DNA of 22,302 nt from JABCPE02 sp963519075 (GCA_963519075.1 CAUQMH010000017.1:1-22302); one strand, 5' to 3'. Shown: positions 14,149 through 22,296, counted from the stretch's first letter. The notes: a model not told the origin generated them from the sequence alone. Translations and numbers: made by a program.

Positions 14149-15014
14149 TTGCTTTTTCTTGTTTGGAAAATATATCCAACTCCGAAATTCACTTGTCCAA
14201 AAACAAAATCTTGTTGCGCTTTGTCTGGTCTGTCGTTCAGCGTTGTCTTCACATCAGGCATGTTGATATAGCCGTATTTCGCTTCTACTCTTGCCATTAG
14301 ATGTTTCCAGAAAACAAAATTCAAACTCGCTCTAGCATCTAGTCCAAATCCTGCCACATGGAAACGGTCGCTTCTCTCATTTCCAAAAAGCTTAACATTA
14401 GATTTTGGATACAAAACTCCTAAACCTCCACCGTAAGACCAAGTAATATTAAAATTATTCCCTTGATAGATTTTATTATACTTCTCAGCTCCGATGTTTA
14501 CATAGTTAAGCCCATCCGTATGCTCAAATGTAAGGAATTCTCCATCCGTCAAATCCACTTTTCCATCTCTAACCATCGCTGCATAGTGAGGGTCAGAAAT
14601 TTTCCCAGTGAAATCTGTCGTTTGGTCTTGTTTCATCACATATTTCATATGGTCTAACGCCAAAACAAGAGCCAAATTATCCTTAATAAAATACCCTATT
14701 CTAGCATTAGTCTGAGGAATCGTAACACGAAGCGGATTAAGATAATCATCAAAACTAAAGTCTGTCGGTCTATCCTTAGCTATCATATTATGAAGCGTAA
14801 AATCATAGCCATTCCCTCTGAAATGAACATCTGAATTACTATAAATAGCTCTATTCCAGCCCCAATACAAAAATATTGCTCCTTTTCTGTAAGGATTATA
14901 GGTTATTTTGTTTACAATAGAAAGGTCTGCTTGTGTCTCTGACACAGGTTTTTCCTGAGCCGAAACAAAATTCATTCCCACCAAAAATGATAATAAAATT
15001 CCTGCTTTTTTCAT
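14145..15014 (-). CDS. Predicted outer-membrane beta-barrel protein
   Basis: 289 residues from the ATG at 15014 (an upstream in-frame TTG at 15020 is a less likely start). The signal peptide is MKKAGILLSFLVGMNFVSAQ. The mature part has alternating strands typical of a barrel, such as NARIGYFIKDNLALVLALDH, FNITWSYGGGLGVLYP, GLDARASLNFVFWKHLMARVEAKYGYI and a final FVFGQVNFGVGYIF. The N-terminal motif KGAIFLYWGWNRAIYSNSDVHF and the phrase YDFTLHNMIAKDR look like a conserved family of Bacteroidota outer-membrane proteins with no assigned role, as far as I can tell without a search. It is transcribed after secG across a 108-base gap that holds a hairpin, so it may be a separate unit. Confidence 0.82.
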   Translation of the reverse strand: MKKAGILLSFLVGMNFVSAQEKPVSETQADLSIVNKITYNPYRKGAIFLYWGWNRAIYSNSDVHFRGNGYDFTLHNMIAKDRPTDFSFDDYLNPLRVTIPQTNARIGYFIKDNLALVLALDHMKYVMKQDQTTDFTGKISDPHYAAMVRDGKVDLTDGEFLTFEHTDGLNYVNIGAEKYNKIYQGNNFNITWSYGGGLGVLYPKSNVKLFGNERSDRFHVAGFGLDARASLNFVFWKHLMARVEAKYGYINMPDVKTTLNDRPDKAQQDFVFGQVNFGVGYIFQTRKSK

Positions 15015-15067
15015 AATCAATTATTTTTATCTTTTTTACTAAGTAATTAAATTTCTTAAAATTAGAA

Positions 15068-15098
15068 ATCGGTTTAAAGAAATTCGCTTTAAACCGAT
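15068..15098 (-). terminator. Hairpin downstream of secG, probable terminator
   Basis: Perfect 12-bp stem ATCGGTTTAAAG (15068-15079) with CTTTAAACCGAT (15087-15098), 7-base loop, starting 24 bases after the secG stop. The following minus-strand sequence TTCTAATTTT is only moderately T-rich, so termination may be partial. Confidence 0.55.
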
Positions 15099-15122
15099 AT
15101 TTATATAATTATTAACCCAAAT

Positions 15123-15458
15123 TTATTTTGTTTTTGCAGCTTCATCAGCTTTCGCTGGTGCCTTTGCCGCATTGTTTGGTGCAGTAGTCTGAGGCTTAGC
15201 ACTTGGCACTACCACCGCAGAAGGCTTCGCTGTAAGCACCACACTTAGAAAAATAAGCCCTACCACGACACCACCAAGTGTCCATGTAGCTTTCTCCATA
15301 AAATCATTAGTTCTCTGTATCCCAAAAGATGCAGAAGATGCTCCTCCGAAAGTTCCTGAAAGCCCTCCTCCTTTAGGATTCTGAGCTAAAATAATAATAG
15401 CTAACAAAATACATGCAATGATGGTAGCCACCATCAGTAGTATAAATATTGTACTCAT
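15123..15458 (-). CDS. secG: Preprotein translocase subunit SecG
   Basis: 111 residues from the ATG at 15458; the frame is open further upstream, but that extension crosses the promoter region and is not SecG-like. SecG is the small accessory subunit of the SecYEG channel that stimulates protein export. It has two transmembrane segments (about 3-24 and 55-76). The typical intervening loop is AQNPKGGGLSGTFGG followed by a Ser/Ala-rich stretch and a short charged helix (NDFMEKATW). The C-terminal tail (82-111) is Ala, Pro and Lys rich (AAKAPAKADEAAKTK), a low-complexity tail common in Bacteroidota SecG. Divergent from the DUF2339 gene; a perfect TAnnTTTG box lies 22 bases upstream. Confidence 0.93.
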   Translation of the reverse strand: MSTIFILLMVATIIACILLAIIILAQNPKGGGLSGTFGGASSASFGIQRTNDFMEKATWTLGGVVVGLIFLSVVLTAKPSAVVVPSAKPQTTAPNNAAKAPAKADEAAKTK

Positions 15459-15480
15459 TTTACCATCTAAGTTTAGTCGG

Positions 15481-15488
15481 CAAATATA
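15481..15488 (-). promoter_or_regulatory. Putative -7 box of secG
   Basis: TATATTTG on the minus strand, perfect TAnnTTTG. At 17 bases upstream the -33 position reads TTTC rather than TTTG. Confidence 0.45.
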
Positions 15489-15537
15489 ATAATTTTCTTT
15501 AACATGAAAAATAGATTTCACAAAAACTTTCTGCATA

Positions 15538-15572
15538 AATTTAGACAATAAAATTGTAAATTTGTCTAAATT
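15538..15572. promoter_or_regulatory. Inverted repeat straddling the promoter of the DUF2339 gene, possible operator
   Basis: Perfect 11-base arms AATTTAGACAA (15538-15548) and TTGTCTAAATT (15562-15572) separated by 13 bases. The plus-strand TAAATTTG box (15557-15564, perfect TAnnTTTG) overlaps the right arm, and the ATG is at 15581. A dimeric repressor or activator bound here would touch the promoter. No known regulator consensus is matched with certainty. Confidence 0.4.
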
Positions 15573-15580
15573 ATCAAAAG

Positions 15581-17932
15581 ATGGATCCACAAAAGATAAT
15601 CGAACTAGAACAAAGGATAGGGAATCTGCTATATAGACAGTCTGTTTTTTATAAGGAAATAAAACAGCTGGAAAATGAATTGGCTGAACTAAAAAGACAA
15701 AGCAATTTCTCTTCTGTATCTACTGCAAATACAGTAAAAACTTCTGCTGAAAAACCTGTTGAAAGGCCAATAGAAACCTCGGCTGAAAAGCCAACTGAAA
15801 AACCAGTCATAACAGCGCCTACCGCTCCTAAGCCACAAGTTTCCGCTCCTAAAATAAGCCTTCCTAAACAACCATCTGATTTAGAGAAGATTATAGGAGA
15901 AAGCTGGATTAACAAAATCGGGATTCTCATTGTGGTAATCGGTGTAGCCATCGGTGCTAAATATTCCATTGAAAATGAGCTTATCAGCCCTCTTACACGA
16001 ATTATACTTGGATATCTGGTGGGAATCGGACTGCTTGGTTTTGGAATCAAACTAAAACCGAAATTTGAGGGATACAGCGCAGTTTTGGTGAGTGGAGCCA
16101 TCTCTATTTTCTATTTTATTACCTATTTTGCGTATAGTTTTTATGACCTCATTCCGCAGGCTTTAGCTTTTGTAATGATGCTGATATTCACAGCTTTTAC
16201 CGTATTTACTGCGATAAAATACAACCGTGTGGTGATTGCCCACATTGGGCTTATAGGTGCTTATGCTGTCCCATTCCTTCTTTCATCAGGCTCTGGAAGA
16301 GTGGATATTTTGTTCAGCTATATGCTCATAATCAACCTTGGAATTTTATTTATTTCTATAAAAAAAGACTGGAAATCATTACATTACAGCGCTTTCTTTT
16401 TCACTTGGATGATATATGGCTCTTGGTTCGCGGATAAATCTTTTGATTCAAACCTACAAGGATATGAAGCGCTGGGATTAGGCTTTGCTACGGCATTTTT
16501 CTTGGTTTTCTATGCAGTTTCTTTATTTAACAACATCATTTCAAAAGAAAAACTAGATAAAGTCAATATTATCCTTATTCTACTGAATTCATTTATTTAC
16601 TTTGGGTTTGGATTTGGTATTTTTAATGGGCATAATGTATTAGATTCCTATTTAGGGCTATTTACATTGTTCAATGCTGTTATTCATTTTGCTGTTTTAT
16701 TCTTTATTAAATCGAAAAAACTTGCAGATTCCACATTATTCTACTCCACATTAGCAATGGTTTTCACTTTCATCACAATTGCGATACCAATTCAGCTGGA
16801 CGGAAACTGGGTAACGCTTATGTGGACAGCCCAAGGGACTATTTTATTTTGGCTTGGAAAAACAAAAAAAATATCCATTTACGAAAAAATATCTCTTCCT
16901 ATACTTGGACTTGCTTTTCTAAGTTTTCTGGAAGATTGGTCTAATTATCATTATGCTGTTAATTTAGATATTCATGCTTTCTGGAATATCAACTTCCTAA
17001 CAGGTATTTTTGCGGTTTTGGGATACGGTTTTGCAGTTTATCTTTCAAGAAAACACCCTGATCCAGAAATTGAAAAATTTAGTCCTTTTAATACTATAAA
17101 GTCTTTCTATCTACCTGCTTTATTAGTATTGACAGCGTATCTTACTTTTAGAAATGAGATTGGATACTTTTTTGATTATTGGTACGAAAGTTCGTCTGTT
17201 CTTGTCCGTGAAAAAGGAGATGAATACAATGACTACAACAATGATATCGGCATTTTTAGAAACATATACCTTCTCGTTTACTCGCTTGTATTCTTTGGAG
17301 GAATGGCTCTACTCAATTTCTATAAATTCAAGAACAAAATTTTAGGCGTTTCATCCATTGTTATTGGGCTTTTAGTTTTGTTTGCTGCTCAGACTTACGG
17401 GCTGGGAGAACTTGGGGACCTTCGTTATTCCTATATCGATGGGCATTATAGCAAGTATTTTGATGTTAGTATCAACTATATTTTGATTAGATATCCACTT
17501 TGGGCGGCGGTTGGCTTTGCGCTTTGGGCAATTTTCAAAAATGCTAAATCCTATATAGAAAATGTGAAGTTCCACATTTTCTTGGAAATGGTGATTCATA
17601 TTTCTATTCTTAATTTCTTAAGTAATGAACTAGTTACTTGGCTGGATATCGCTAATTATCAGGATATTTTTAAACTAGGACTAAGCATCCTTTGGAGTGT
17701 TTATTCGCTTCTTTTGGTCAGCCTCGGGATTTACAAGAAAAAGAAATATCTCAGAATTTCTGCCCTCGTTTTGTTCGGCATCACTTTGGCTAAATTATTC
17801 CTATATGATATCTCTAATCTCAGCACGATTTCTAAAACTATCGTACTGATTATCTTAGGGTTACTACTTCTTATCATTTCATTTTTGTATAATAAATTTA
17901 AAGACAAAATCGGTGATGAAACTAAAAATTAA
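15581..17932 (+). CDS. DUF2339 polytopic membrane protein
   Basis: 783 residues. The N-terminal coiled coil (about 1-40, LEQRIGNLLYRQSVFYKEIKQ type) is cytoplasmic by charge. A Pro/Glu/Lys/Thr linker with near-repeats of SAEKP (about 55-90) follows. After this comes the family hallmark LEKIIGESWINKIGILIVVIGV (101-122), which begins a long series of roughly twenty hydrophobic segments to the C-terminus. This matches DUF2339 (large membrane proteins of unknown function, often fused to a coiled coil). No catalytic motif is visible. Its 3' end overlaps the next gene by 17 bases, a DUF3999 protein. The two families are often paired, so they probably work together in the envelope, but no activity is assigned. 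Confidence 0.9.
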   Translation: MDPQKIIELEQRIGNLLYRQSVFYKEIKQLENELAELKRQSNFSSVSTANTVKTSAEKPVERPIETSAEKPTEKPVITAPTAPKPQVSAPKISLPKQPSDLEKIIGESWINKIGILIVVIGVAIGAKYSIENELISPLTRIILGYLVGIGLLGFGIKLKPKFEGYSAVLVSGAISIFYFITYFAYSFYDLIPQALAFVMMLIFTAFTVFTAIKYNRVVIAHIGLIGAYAVPFLLSSGSGRVDILFSYMLIINLGILFISIKKDWKSLHYSAFFFTWMIYGSWFADKSFDSNLQGYEALGLGFATAFFLVFYAVSLFNNIISKEKLDKVNIILILLNSFIYFGFGFGIFNGHNVLDSYLGLFTLFNAVIHFAVLFFIKSKKLADSTLFYSTLAMVFTFITIAIPIQLDGNWVTLMWTAQGTILFWLGKTKKISIYEKISLPILGLAFLSFLEDWSNYHYAVNLDIHAFWNINFLTGIFAVLGYGFAVYLSRKHPDPEIEKFSPFNTIKSFYLPALLVLTAYLTFRNEIGYFFDYWYESSSVLVREKGDEYNDYNNDIGIFRNIYLLVYSLVFFGGMALLNFYKFKNKILGVSSIVIGLLVLFAAQTYGLGELGDLRYSYIDGHYSKYFDVSINYILIRYPLWAAVGFALWAIFKNAKSYIENVKFHIFLEMVIHISILNFLSNELVTWLDIANYQDIFKLGLSILWSVYSLLLVSLGIYKKKKYLRISALVLFGITLAKLFLYDISNLSTISKTIVLIILGLLLLIISFLYNKFKDKIGDETKN

Positions 17933-19187
17933 ATCCATATTTTCACTAATTTTCTTGGGAATTTATGCTTTGGGATTTGCTCAGAAAAATGATTTTTCAT
18001 TCAAAAGAGCCATAAAACCCAATCCAGCCACCGAGTGGAACAAAATAGAAATTCCCTTGCCGATGTATGAAAAATTGAACCAAAATTTTTCTGATATTAG
18101 GATTTATCAGCTTTTGGGAAAAGATTCGCTGGAGGTTCCGTATTTGCTGTCCAAAACGCAATTTGCTTCCCTTGAAAATGAAACTACTGAATATATAGGT
18201 TTTAAAATCCTAAATCAGACCAAAACTGCTGATGGATACTATTTTACGCTGGAAAGTCCCATCACAGCGGACATAGAGGAAATTGACCTGCATTTTTCAA
18301 ATCAAAATTTTGATTGGAAAATCACCTTGGAAGGCAGCCACGACCAAAAACAATGGTTTTCTATCTTAGAAAATTACCGAATACTTTCCATACAAAACAG
18401 CAAAGCTGATTACAATTTCCAGTTATTGGCTTTTGAAAAAACGAATTATAAATTTTACCGAATTTTCATTCCTAGTAAAGAAACTCCTATTTTGCAAAGG
18501 GCTTCTATGCAGGAGAAATTCACACCGAAAATAGAATTTAATAAACTGTTAATCAATAACATAAAACAAACCAACAGCACAAAAGACAAAAACTCTGTCA
18601 TCACATTTTCCCTGCCTCACAAAATCCCTGTTTATTCACTGATTTTGAATATAGAGAAAAACGATGCTTTTTCGCGCCCTATAGAGATTAAGTATCTGAC
18701 AGACAGCATAAAAACAGAAAAAGGCTGGGTGAAAAATTACGAAACTTTTTACTATGGAAAAATCATTTACTACGGAGCAAAGGATTTAGATTTTTCATTT
18801 TCAAATAATGATGTGATATGGGCAAAGGATTTCCAAATTATCATTGAAAATCAAGACAATGCGCCTATTACTATAAAATCTGTCAGCGCTGTTTCGCCTA
18901 AATATTTTGTCTATTTTAAACCAAAAAACGAAGAAAACTATTTTCTATTTTATGGAAATAAAAATTCTTCGCTTCCAGAATATGATTTAAAACTGATAGA
19001 AGACAAGGTTTTCAAACTATCAAAGTCTGACGCAGGTCTCTCCGATGAGGAAAAACTCCCTAAAAAGGAAAAAACCACCAAAGAACCTTTATTCAAGGAC
19101 AAAGGCTGGCTTTGGGGGGTGATGATTCTTATTATCTGTATTTTAGGATTTTTCAGCCACAGAATGCTTTCTACAAAGCAGGAATAG
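17916..19187 (+). CDS. DUF3999 exported, C-terminally anchored protein
   Basis: 423 residues from the ATG at 17916 (a GTG one codon earlier is less likely). It has a signal peptide (IFSLIFLGIYALGFAQ), a long beta-rich extracytoplasmic region (FSFKRAIKPNPATEWNKIEIPL..., DIRIYQLLGKDSLEVPYLL...), a Lys/Glu-rich stretch near 378-395 and one C-terminal transmembrane helix (WLWGVMILIICILGFFSH). The N-terminal block, with strands carrying a lipid-facing Trp/Pro pattern and the ITLEGSHDQKQWFSI discoidin-like segment, is typical of DUF3999. It overlaps the DUF2339 gene by 17 bases and is probably translationally coupled to it. Its stop codon lies 4 bases from the convergent methyltransferase stop, with no terminator hairpin between them. 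Confidence 0.85.
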   Translation: MKLKIKSIFSLIFLGIYALGFAQKNDFSFKRAIKPNPATEWNKIEIPLPMYEKLNQNFSDIRIYQLLGKDSLEVPYLLSKTQFASLENETTEYIGFKILNQTKTADGYYFTLESPITADIEEIDLHFSNQNFDWKITLEGSHDQKQWFSILENYRILSIQNSKADYNFQLLAFEKTNYKFYRIFIPSKETPILQRASMQEKFTPKIEFNKLLINNIKQTNSTKDKNSVITFSLPHKIPVYSLILNIEKNDAFSRPIEIKYLTDSIKTEKGWVKNYETFYYGKIIYYGAKDLDFSFSNNDVIWAKDFQIIIENQDNAPITIKSVSAVSPKYFVYFKPKNEENYFLFYGNKNSSLPEYDLKLIEDKVFKLSKSDAGLSDEEKLPKKEKTTKEPLFKDKGWLWGVMILIICILGFFSHRMLSTKQE

Positions 19188-19191
19188 GAGT

Positions 19192-20394
19192 TTATTTTCT
19201 CTCTATCAGCGCCATGTAGAAACCATCATAGCCATCGCTCGGCATGATATTTTCCTCCTTCACGAGGGCAAATTCTGTATTTTCAGCAAGGAATTTTCTA
19301 ACCTGTTCTCCATTTTCAGATGGAAGGATGGAACATGTGGCATAAACCATTTTTCCTCCTTTTTTCAGGATTTTAGAATAGTTTTGCAGAATATTTTCCT
19401 GCTCGATTTTTATTCTGTTGATGAAATCTTCATCTATTTTCCACTTGTTGTCAGGATTTCTTTTCAGCACTCCAAGTCCTGAGCATGGCGCATCTATCAG
19501 AAGTCTGTCTGCCGTGTTATGAAGCCTTTTGATGACTTTATTATCTTCTATAAATCTAGTTTCTATGTTGAAAGCTCCTGCTCTTTTTGCTCTTCGTTTC
19601 AGCTCAGCTAGTTTCCATTCGTAGATGTCCAAGGCTATTATCTGCCCTTTATTCTTCATCAATGCAGCGATATGAAGGGTTTTCCCTCCTGCGCCTGCAC
19701 AGGCATCCACCACTCTCATTCCTTCTTTTACATCTAGGAGTTCAGCTATTTTTTGTGATGAAGCGTCTTGCACCTCAAAAAAGCCTTCCTTAAATGCCGA
19801 TGTCAGAAATACATTTTTCTTTTCTTCCAGCTGGACAGCATCTGGGTAGCCTCTTAATACAAAGGAATTTACGCCCTCTTCTTTTAAAATTTCCACAAGA
19901 TTTTCCGCTGAAATTTTGAGTGAATTTGCCCTCAAAATCACAGGCGCCTGCTCATTGAGAGCGGACATTTCTTTCTCCCATTTTGCTCCCAGTTCTTTCT
20001 CAAACAAACCTGCCAGCCAGTCTGGCACAGAGTGTTCTATGGCTTTGGTAGGGAATGTTTTTTTGTCTAATTTAGACAAAATTCCGCCTGTTTTTATTCC
20101 ATCAAATTCATCAAATTTCTTGTATTTCACCTTTTTCCAAAGGAGATAAGCCAAAATCAAGCTGTAGATATTAGACGGCTTTGTCCCCTCGCCCATGTAG
20201 TATTCTAGGCGTTTTTTCCAGCGGACTACATCATAGAATATCTCCGAAACTACCTGCCTGTCGGCACTTCCCCATTTTTTATGAGCTTTTAGTAATCGCT
20301 CCAAAACCTTATCAGCATATTTTTTATCCTGAAAAAAAGTCTCCTCCAATGCATCATGAATTCCTATCAGTAAGTTGCGGTGTATCAATTCCAT
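19192..20394 (-). CDS. RsmB/NOP-family SAM-dependent RNA (cytosine-C5) methyltransferase
   Basis: 400 residues from the ATG at 20394 (an upstream in-frame TTG would put the start within 5 bases of the promoter box). Residues 1-140 form a helical N-terminal domain. The C-terminal Rossmann-type domain has SAM motif I VVDACAGAGGKTLHIA (228-243), DIYEWKL (256-262), the motif IV block LIDAPCSGLGVLKRNPD (299-315) with Cys304, and YATCSILPSENGEQV (351-365) with Cys354. These two cysteines are the pair used for release and catalysis in the family. DGYDGFYMALIER closes the protein. The family methylates C5 of cytosines in rRNA or tRNA (E. coli RsmB: C967 of 16S). The exact target is not deducible, and I see no clear NusB-type signature in the N-terminal domain. 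Convergent with the DUF3999 gene and divergent from the MuiA-type gene. Confidence 0.9.
   Translation of the reverse strand: MELIHRNLLIGIHDALEETFFQDKKYADKVLERLLKAHKKWGSADRQVVSEIFYDVVRWKKRLEYYMGEGTKPSNIYSLILAYLLWKKVKYKKFDEFDGIKTGGILSKLDKKTFPTKAIEHSVPDWLAGLFEKELGAKWEKEMSALNEQAPVILRANSLKISAENLVEILKEEGVNSFVLRGYPDAVQLEEKKNVFLTSAFKEGFFEVQDASSQKIAELLDVKEGMRVVDACAGAGGKTLHIAALMKNKGQIIALDIYEWKLAELKRRAKRAGAFNIETRFIEDNKVIKRLHNTADRLLIDAPCSGLGVLKRNPDNKWKIDEDFINRIKIEQENILQNYSKILKKGGKMVYATCSILPSENGEQVRKFLAENTEFALVKEENIMPSDGYDGFYMALIERK
20061..20081. repeat. 21-base near-perfect palindrome inside the methyltransferase gene
   Basis: TTTTGTCTAA, one base, TTAGACAAAA: perfect 10-base arms about a central T. It encodes the KLDKK region (residues 108-112) of the methyltransferase, so coding constraint may explain it. 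It shares the half-site TTAGACAA with the inverted repeat at 15538-15572, in the opposite arrangement. Confidence 0.5.
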
Positions 20395-20412
20395 GTTTGT
20401 ATAAATTTCGGA

Positions 20413-20445
20413 CAAAAATACATTTTAAAAACCAAAACTCCCAAA
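20413..20445 (-). promoter_or_regulatory. Putative promoter of the RNA methyltransferase gene
   Basis: Minus strand TTTG (20445-20442), a 21-base spacer, then TATTTTTG (20420-20413), a perfect TAnnTTTG box 18 bases before the ATG at 20394. It supports that start over the TTG at 20415. Confidence 0.48.
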
Positions 20446-20464
20446 ATTATTTGAGAATACGGAC

Positions 20465-20493
20465 TTTGTGAATTATTTTTTTTCTTAAATTAG
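20465..20493 (+). promoter_or_regulatory. Putative promoter of the MuiA-type gene
   Basis: TTTG (20465-20468), a 17-base spacer, then TAAATTAG (20486-20493), 7/8 match to TAnnTTTG, 21 bases before the ATG at 20515. Confidence 0.42.
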
Positions 20494-20514
20494 CATCAAC
20501 AAATTTATTTAGTT

Positions 20515-22182
20515 ATGAAAAGATATTCTTTATTTGCGTTTCTATTTTTGCTTTCGGCAAATTTATTTTTCGCACAAAAACCCATTTACACCAAGGCAAA
20601 AGTAACTGCCGTGAAAGTGTACAGAAACTCCGCAGAACTGCAGAACACGGTAAGTTTCAGTGTTCCTTCGGGAATTTCCGAAATAGTGATTGGCAATATT
20701 TCGGAGGAGATTAACGAAAAAACTATCCAAATCGGCGTAAACAGCAAGAACATCTCTATTCTTTCCTCGCAGTTTACCAATGATTATTCCACAGATTTTA
20801 AAATGGATACCACCAATCCACAAATTAAAAAAGTGAATGACAGCATCAAAATCGTGGAAAACCTCATCTCTAAAAACCGAATAGAGCTGGATGCCAACAA
20901 GAAAGCCGTGGAACTCTTGGATAAAAACCAAACCGTGCTGGTAGGAAGCAATTCCTCCAATGTCGCACAGCTGACGCAGCTGACCGAGTTCTATACCAAC
21001 AAGAGAATAGAGCTGGAAAACAAACTCGTTTCCCTCAAAACGAAAGGTGATGACCTCAGCAAAAAACTTTCCCGACTGAAAAGCAGCCTAAAAACCAAAG
21101 AACAGAAGGAAGCAGAAGAGTTTGCAGATGGCGTAATTGTCCTAAAACTGATGTCTCCTACGGCTGGAAATATCAAACTGAATATCAACTATCTTACAGA
21201 CAATGTATCTTGGAAGCCTTACTACGAGATAAAAGCTGACAAAATCTCTGCTCCGCTGGATATAACTTTCAAGGCTACTGTAAAACAAAATACAGGACTG
21301 GACTGGAAAGGCGTAAAACTTACCCTTATCAATGGAAATTCTTCCAGAAACAATTATGCTCCTACGGTAAGCCCTTGGTTCATCTATGCACAAAGCCCGA
21401 AAGAAAGAGAAATCCTAAGGGAAGAAAAAATTGCCGACAAATCTGCTGCCATAAGAATCAGAGGAATGGGAAGTGTAAATGCAGAAAAGTATGATGATTT
21501 TCAATCCAATGCTTTAGAAGGTCGTGTCGAAGGTGTAGCTGTAGGCTACGCTGGGTTTAATGTCAATGCAAATGAGCTAAATACCAGCTATGATATAGAC
21601 ATTCCTTACGATATCTTGTCCAATAACGAAGACCACCTCATCAGTCTTTATCAACAGAAAATCCCTGCTGATTATCAATACTTCACTGCGCCTAATTACA
21701 GGAGAGAAGCTTATCTTTTAGCGAAAGTAAAGGATTTCAGCAAGTATCATTTGGTTTCTGCGCCTGCGAGTGTCATCTTTGAGAACATGTATATCGGTGA
21801 GACACGCGTCAGCCCAGACCAAACCAACAATGAAATGAACATCACGCTGGGCAACGACCCGAAAATCAGCATCAGAAGAGAAGATGTCCAAGATAAATCT
21901 GGCGAGAAATTTCTTTCTTCTTACCGCGAAAAGGTGGTTACATATGATTTAATTATCAAAAACAACAAGAAAGAACAAATCAGCATGGAAGTCAAAGACC
22001 GTTTCCCGCTGAGCAACAACGAAGCCGTAAAAATAGAAGTGCTGGACAAAAGCGGTGCCGCGAAGGACGACGAAAAAGGATTCCTCACATGGAACATAAA
22101 ACTCTCTCCTTCCGAAACCAAGAAACTAAGAGTAAGCTACAAAGTCCGCTACCCGAAAGACTACACCGTAAGTGGATTATAA
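20515..22182 (+). CDS. DUF4140/DUF4139 (MuiA-like) secreted protein with SusC-plug-like motif patch
   Basis: 555 residues with a signal peptide (LFAFLFLLSANLFFAQ). The N-terminal DUF4140 region (about 25-95) opens with the family phrase AKVTAVKVYRNSAELQNTVSF. A coiled-coil segment (about 105-200) follows, then a DUF4139 beta-rich C-terminus (LNINYLTDNVSWKPYYEIKAD from about 223; VTYDLIIKNNKKEQISMEVKDRFP and ending LRVSYKVRYPKDYTVSG). Proteins of this type are annotated as mucoidy inhibitor MuiA family; the function is not established. Residues 313-346 carry IRIRGMGSV and ALEGRVEGVAV followed by VGYAG, which look like parts of SusC-type TonB receptor plugs but in a different order. The length is close to what I expect for the Bacteroidota family. 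Single gene, followed by a hairpin. Confidence 0.9.
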   Translation: MKRYSLFAFLFLLSANLFFAQKPIYTKAKVTAVKVYRNSAELQNTVSFSVPSGISEIVIGNISEEINEKTIQIGVNSKNISILSSQFTNDYSTDFKMDTTNPQIKKVNDSIKIVENLISKNRIELDANKKAVELLDKNQTVLVGSNSSNVAQLTQLTEFYTNKRIELENKLVSLKTKGDDLSKKLSRLKSSLKTKEQKEAEEFADGVIVLKLMSPTAGNIKLNINYLTDNVSWKPYYEIKADKISAPLDITFKATVKQNTGLDWKGVKLTLINGNSSRNNYAPTVSPWFIYAQSPKEREILREEKIADKSAAIRIRGMGSVNAEKYDDFQSNALEGRVEGVAVGYAGFNVNANELNTSYDIDIPYDILSNNEDHLISLYQQKIPADYQYFTAPNYRREAYLLAKVKDFSKYHLVSAPASVIFENMYIGETRVSPDQTNNEMNITLGNDPKISIRREDVQDKSGEKFLSSYREKVVTYDLIIKNNKKEQISMEVKDRFPLSNNEAVKIEVLDKSGAAKDDEKGFLTWNIKLSPSETKKLRVSYKVRYPKDYTVSGL

Positions 22183-22191
22183 AAACAAAAC

Positions 22192-22229
22192 AAGGATGAA
22201 CCAAAATCAAAGGTTCATCCTTATATTTT
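22192..22229 (+). terminator. Hairpin after the MuiA-type gene, probable terminator
   Basis: Perfect 11-bp stem AAGGATGAACC (22192-22202) with GGTTCATCCTT (22212-22222), 9-base loop, followed by ATATTTT. It starts 10 bases after the stop codon. Confidence 0.72.
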
Positions 22230-22230
22230 G

Positions 22231-22296
22231 AGGGTAAAAGCCTCAACTTTGTCACAAAAACTGACAACATTCACCCTAAAACATCAAACCTTGTCA
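22231..22296. repeat. Nested inverted repeats at the window edge
   Basis: AGGGT (22231-22235) pairs with ACCCT (22273-22277) and encloses TTGTCA (22249-22254) with TGACAA (22262-22267). A third TTGTCA copy follows at 22291-22296. All frames contain stops, so no protein is encoded. It may be part of an element cut by the edge. Confidence 0.35.

Noticed and set aside
15459..15590. Upstream extension of secG
   Set aside because: It would run through the secG promoter box and into the start of the divergent gene. The typical SecG hydrophobic N-terminus begins at 15458.
15649..16101. 150-codon antisense frame within the DUF2339 gene
   Set aside because: Repetitive Ser/Gly/Phe composition mirrors the linker repeats and membrane segments of the real gene; no motif or promoter.
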